From JADLGF01 sp020849415 (GTDB lineage Bacteria; Chloroflexota; Chloroflexia; Thermomicrobiales; UBA6265), in contig JAPXTJ010000168.1 of NCBI GenBank assembly GCA_033812595.1, forward strand, positions 1 to 5,869: a stretch of DNA of 5,869 nucleotides, written 5' to 3'. Under the pieces are notes generated by a model. The model did not search any database. It saw only the letters and a list, made by a program, of their open reading frames with translations, and was not told the origin of the DNA. Made by a program: the position numbers and the translations under genes. Shown in pieces: positions 3,874-5,869 of the stretch. Positions within the stretch are counted from its first letter, which is position 1; the number at the start of each line of letters is the position of its first letter.

Positions 3874-5655
3874 ATGTCAGCTACCTACACCTCCCCCGAA
3901 TCCCGCCTGAGCAACCGCGCCGAATTCGACGCGCGGGTGGCCCTCGCCAAATCGCGCTGGGACGGCATGTGGAACGGGGACAAGACCGTTTACACCGTCG
4001 GGCTCGGCAGCTGCTCGATCGGCAAGGGCGCCGACAAGGTGCTCGCCGCGCTGGAGCAGCAGGTATCCGTCGAGAGCGGCATCGTGCGCAAGTCTGCCTG
4101 CAACGGCGCTTGTTGGATGGAGCCGTGGGTCGAGATCAAGCGCCCCGGTGAGCCGCCGGTCGTCTACCAGCAGATCCAGCCGAACGAAGTCGCCGATCTG
4201 CTCGGCGGCAAGCTCGACGATCGCATCGTCGGTGTGCGCGCCGAAGAGGACTTCGGTCCGATCCCGTCGCTGAACAGCCTTCCCTTCTTCAAGTACCAGC
4301 AGCGGATCGTGCTCGCCAACTGCGGCGTGATCGATCCCGATTCCCTCGACGACGCGCTGGCAACCGGCGCCTACGAGGCGCTGGCCAAGGTGCTCTTCGA
4401 CCTGACCGACGAAGAAGCCATCGCCGAAGTCACTGCTGCCAACCTGCGTGGTCGTGGCGGCGCCGGATTCCCGGCCGGCATCAAGTGGGAAAGCGGACGC
4501 AAGGCGCGGAACTCCCCGAAGTTCGTCGTCTGCAACTCCCACGAGGGCGAGCCGAACGTGTACAAGGATCGCCGCATTCACGAAGGCGATCCGCACCGGA
4601 TCCTGGAAGGGATCCTGATCGCCTGTTTCGTGGTCGGCGCCGAGCGCGGCTACAACTACATCGGTGGTGAGTACCCGCTGGCGATCCAGCGCTTCCGCCG
4701 CGCTGTGGCCGATGCCGCCGCCCTCGGGCTGATCGGCAAGAATGTCCTCGGCACGGGAAAGAACGCGGCGTTCCGCGTCCGCACAGGTGGCGGCGCCTAC
4801 GTTTGCGGCGAGGGTTCGGCCCTCATGTACTCGGTGATGGGTGTGCGTGGTCAGCCGCGCACCAAGCCGCCCCGCTCGGTCGAAGAGGGCCTCTGGAAGC
4901 GCCCGACCGTCGCCAACAACACCGAAACCCTGAGCAACATCCGCGACATCATCCTCAAGGGTGGTGAGTGGTACGCCTCGATCGGGACCGAGAAGAGCAA
5001 GGGCACCAAGCTCATGACGGTCCAGGGTCCGCTGAAGACAATGGGCCTGGTCGAGGTCCCGATGGGCATCACGATGCGCACCCTGATCGAAGAGATCTGG
5101 GGTGGTATGCGCGATGGTTACACCTTCAAGGGCGTTCAGACGGGTGGCGTTTCCGCCGGTCCGCTCAAGGAAGAACACCTCGATCTTCCGGTCGATTTCG
5201 ACAGCCTGACCGACATCGGCGGCATGCTCGGATCGGGTGGTTTCGTGGTCTTCGATGAAAGCGTCTGCGCGGTCGATTTCGCCCGCTATATGACGGCGTT
5301 CAACCGCGTGGAATCGTGCTCCAAGTGCGTACCCTGCCACCGCGGTAACCCGGCGCTGGTCGAGGTGATCGACCGGATCCGGTTCGGTCGCGGTTCCCTC
5401 GCCGATCTGGCGCTGATCGAGCGGACCTCCAAGCACATCATCGATCTTTCGCTGTGCGGTTTGGGTCAGGTGGCGCCGATGCCGTTGCTCGGTTTGCTCG
5501 CCCAGTACCGTGCGGAATTCGAGGCGCACATCACCGACCACGTCTGCTCAACCGGCGACTGCCCGGTCGGTGGACCGTCCCTGAACAAGTTTCCGGATGA
5601 CGTCTCCGTGAGCGGCATGCCGAACAACCGGTCGGTGAGCACGGCCGCTGACTAG
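3874..5655 (+). CDS. nuoF: NuoF/HydB/HoxF-like FMN and [4Fe-4S] diaphorase subunit, 593 aa with extra N-terminal domain
   Basis: The flavoprotein of an NAD(P)H-linked redox module, passing electrons between nucleotide, FMN and an N3-type cluster. At 593 aa it is longer than complex I NuoF (about 440) because of an N-terminal thioredoxin-like domain (about 36-112), as in HydB/HndC/HoxF-type proteins. The flavin/nucleotide region has LRGRGGAGFPAGIKW (191-205), CNSHEGEPNVYKDRR (220-234) and GGGAYVCGEGSAL (305-317). The [4Fe-4S] ligands are C482, C485, C488 (SCSKCVPC) and C528 (SLCGLG). A C-terminal pair, C558 and C563, resembles the CPAGVC end of relatives. Oddities: the N-terminal domain shows only C47, C76 and C80, the usual DEGEPG reads HEGEPN, and the usual CGEE reads CGEG. 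GAGGG (3864-3868), overlapping the nuoE stop, serves as Shine-Dalgarno. No nuoG follows before the terminator. Confidence 0.92.
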   Translation: MSATYTSPESRLSNRAEFDARVALAKSRWDGMWNGDKTVYTVGLGSCSIGKGADKVLAALEQQVSVESGIVRKSACNGACWMEPWVEIKRPGEPPVVYQQIQPNEVADLLGGKLDDRIVGVRAEEDFGPIPSLNSLPFFKYQQRIVLANCGVIDPDSLDDALATGAYEALAKVLFDLTDEEAIAEVTAANLRGRGGAGFPAGIKWESGRKARNSPKFVVCNSHEGEPNVYKDRRIHEGDPHRILEGILIACFVVGAERGYNYIGGEYPLAIQRFRRAVADAAALGLIGKNVLGTGKNAAFRVRTGGGAYVCGEGSALMYSVMGVRGQPRTKPPRSVEEGLWKRPTVANNTETLSNIRDIILKGGEWYASIGTEKSKGTKLMTVQGPLKTMGLVEVPMGITMRTLIEEIWGGMRDGYTFKGVQTGGVSAGPLKEEHLDLPVDFDSLTDIGGMLGSGGFVVFDESVCAVDFARYMTAFNRVESCSKCVPCHRGNPALVEVIDRIRFGRGSLADLALIERTSKHIIDLSLCGLGQVAPMPLLGLLAQYRAEFEAHITDHVCSTGDCPVGGPSLNKFPDDVSVSGMPNNRSVSTAAD

Positions 5656-5680
5656 CGGATAACCATTGCCAAGGCGACTG

Positions 5681-5714
5681 AAAAACGGGAGGGCTCTTTT
5701 GCCCTCCCGTTTTT
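5681..5714 (+). terminator. Strong intrinsic terminator after nuoF
   Basis: AAAAACGGGAGGGC (5681-5694) and GCCCTCCCGTTTTT (5701-5714) pair perfectly over 14 bp around a TCTTTT loop. The A-run on one side and T-run on the other mean it can work in both directions. It lies 25 nt after the nuoF stop and marks the end of the nuoEF unit, which therefore contains no further redox subunit. Confidence 0.93.
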
Positions 5715-5725
5715 GTGCTCCTCGC

Positions 5726-5756
5726 TGTAAGGTTGCGGAGCTTGTCTCCGCCCGTC
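5726..5756 (+). repeat. Left arm of a REP-like inverted repeat
   Basis: This 31-nt arm matches the reverse complement of 5828-5860 except for about three or four mismatches and a 2-nt indel. On its own it folds into a 6-bp hairpin, GCGGAG (5735-5740) with CTCCGC (5746-5751), around CTTGT. It starts 12 nt after the nuoF terminator. The form resembles an interspersed palindromic (REP) unit; no transposase is visible. Confidence 0.7.
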
Positions 5757-5827
5757 CTCGCTTCAGCAAAAACCGCGGCTGTATCCGTGATTTATCGGTG
5801 CTTTGCGACTTGAACGACGGGCAACGA

Positions 5828-5860
5828 GACGGGCGGAAGCCCAAGGTCCGCAACCCTACA
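5828..5860 (-). repeat. Right arm of a REP-like inverted repeat
   Basis: This 33-nt arm is the inverted partner of 5726-5756, with 71 nt of non-matching spacer between the arms. It also contains a GCGGA/TCCGC dyad (5833-5837, 5847-5851) that can fold alone. The pair together (5726-5860, about 135 nt) has the architecture of a two-unit REP cluster or a small MITE. The spacer (5757-5827) holds no gene or other signal that I can see. Confidence 0.68.
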
Positions 5861-5869
5861 ACGGCCAAT

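Noticed and set aside
3877..5541. Leftward 554-codon open frame antisense to nuoF
   Set aside because: A long open frame opposite a GC-rich gene is expected from codon bias. nuoF is firmly identified by motifs on the other strand.
5726..5860. CRISPR-like repeats
   Set aside because: There are only two copies and they are inverted, not direct, with a single spacer, so this is not a CRISPR array.
5548..5868. Leftward 106-codon open frame at the right end
   Set aside because: It runs through the inverted repeat, the bidirectional terminator and the 3' end of nuoF, and its sequence is low-complexity and basic.

Overview
The window is a stretch of GC-rich bacterial chromosome that carries mostly housekeeping genes. 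GC-biased third codon positions, Shine-Dalgarno sites with AGGAGG character and sigma70-like promoter boxes all point to a free-living bacterium. The gene set (TatA, LepB, a bifunctional nuclease followed by a two-CxxC zinc-ribbon protein, and a NuoE/NuoF pair) would fit the Chloroflexota, possibly a Thermomicrobia-like lineage. That placement is a weak inference from memory of protein style, not a measurement.

Layout, left to right. Positions 1-769 hold a leftward two-gene unit: a 41-aa microprotein (769 to 644) and a protein of unknown function with a winged-helix-like N-terminus and an acidic, proline-rich C-terminal part (594 to beyond position 1). A 263-nt divergent intergenic region (770-1032) carries a good leftward promoter and a weaker rightward one. 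Rightward from there come tatA (1033-1281), an intrinsic terminator (1319-1353), lepB (1426-2121), a promoter overlapping the lepB stop, the bifunctional-nuclease gene (2205-2753), the zinc-ribbon gene (2777-3208), a leader with a promoter and a terminator-like hairpin (3230-3296), nuoE (3329-3865), nuoF (3874-5655) and a strong terminator (5681-5714). The right end (5726-5860) is an imperfect inverted repeat that looks like a pair of REP-type elements.

Functionally, tatA and lepB both serve protein export: Tat translocation and signal-peptide removal. The nuclease-family protein and the zinc-ribbon protein form a two-gene unit and end in a similar aromatic/acidic motif, which suggests they work together or share a partner. 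NuoE and NuoF would form a diaphorase module that moves electrons between NAD(P)(H) and iron-sulfur clusters. The module is not followed by nuoG or any hydrogenase or formate dehydrogenase gene before its terminator, and NuoF carries unusual residues in its nucleotide pocket.

I see no CRISPR array, tRNA, rRNA, transposase or phage gene. The least explained parts are the leftward microprotein/winged-helix unit, the nuclease/zinc-ribbon pair, the unusual stand-alone NuoEF, and the terminal inverted repeat.
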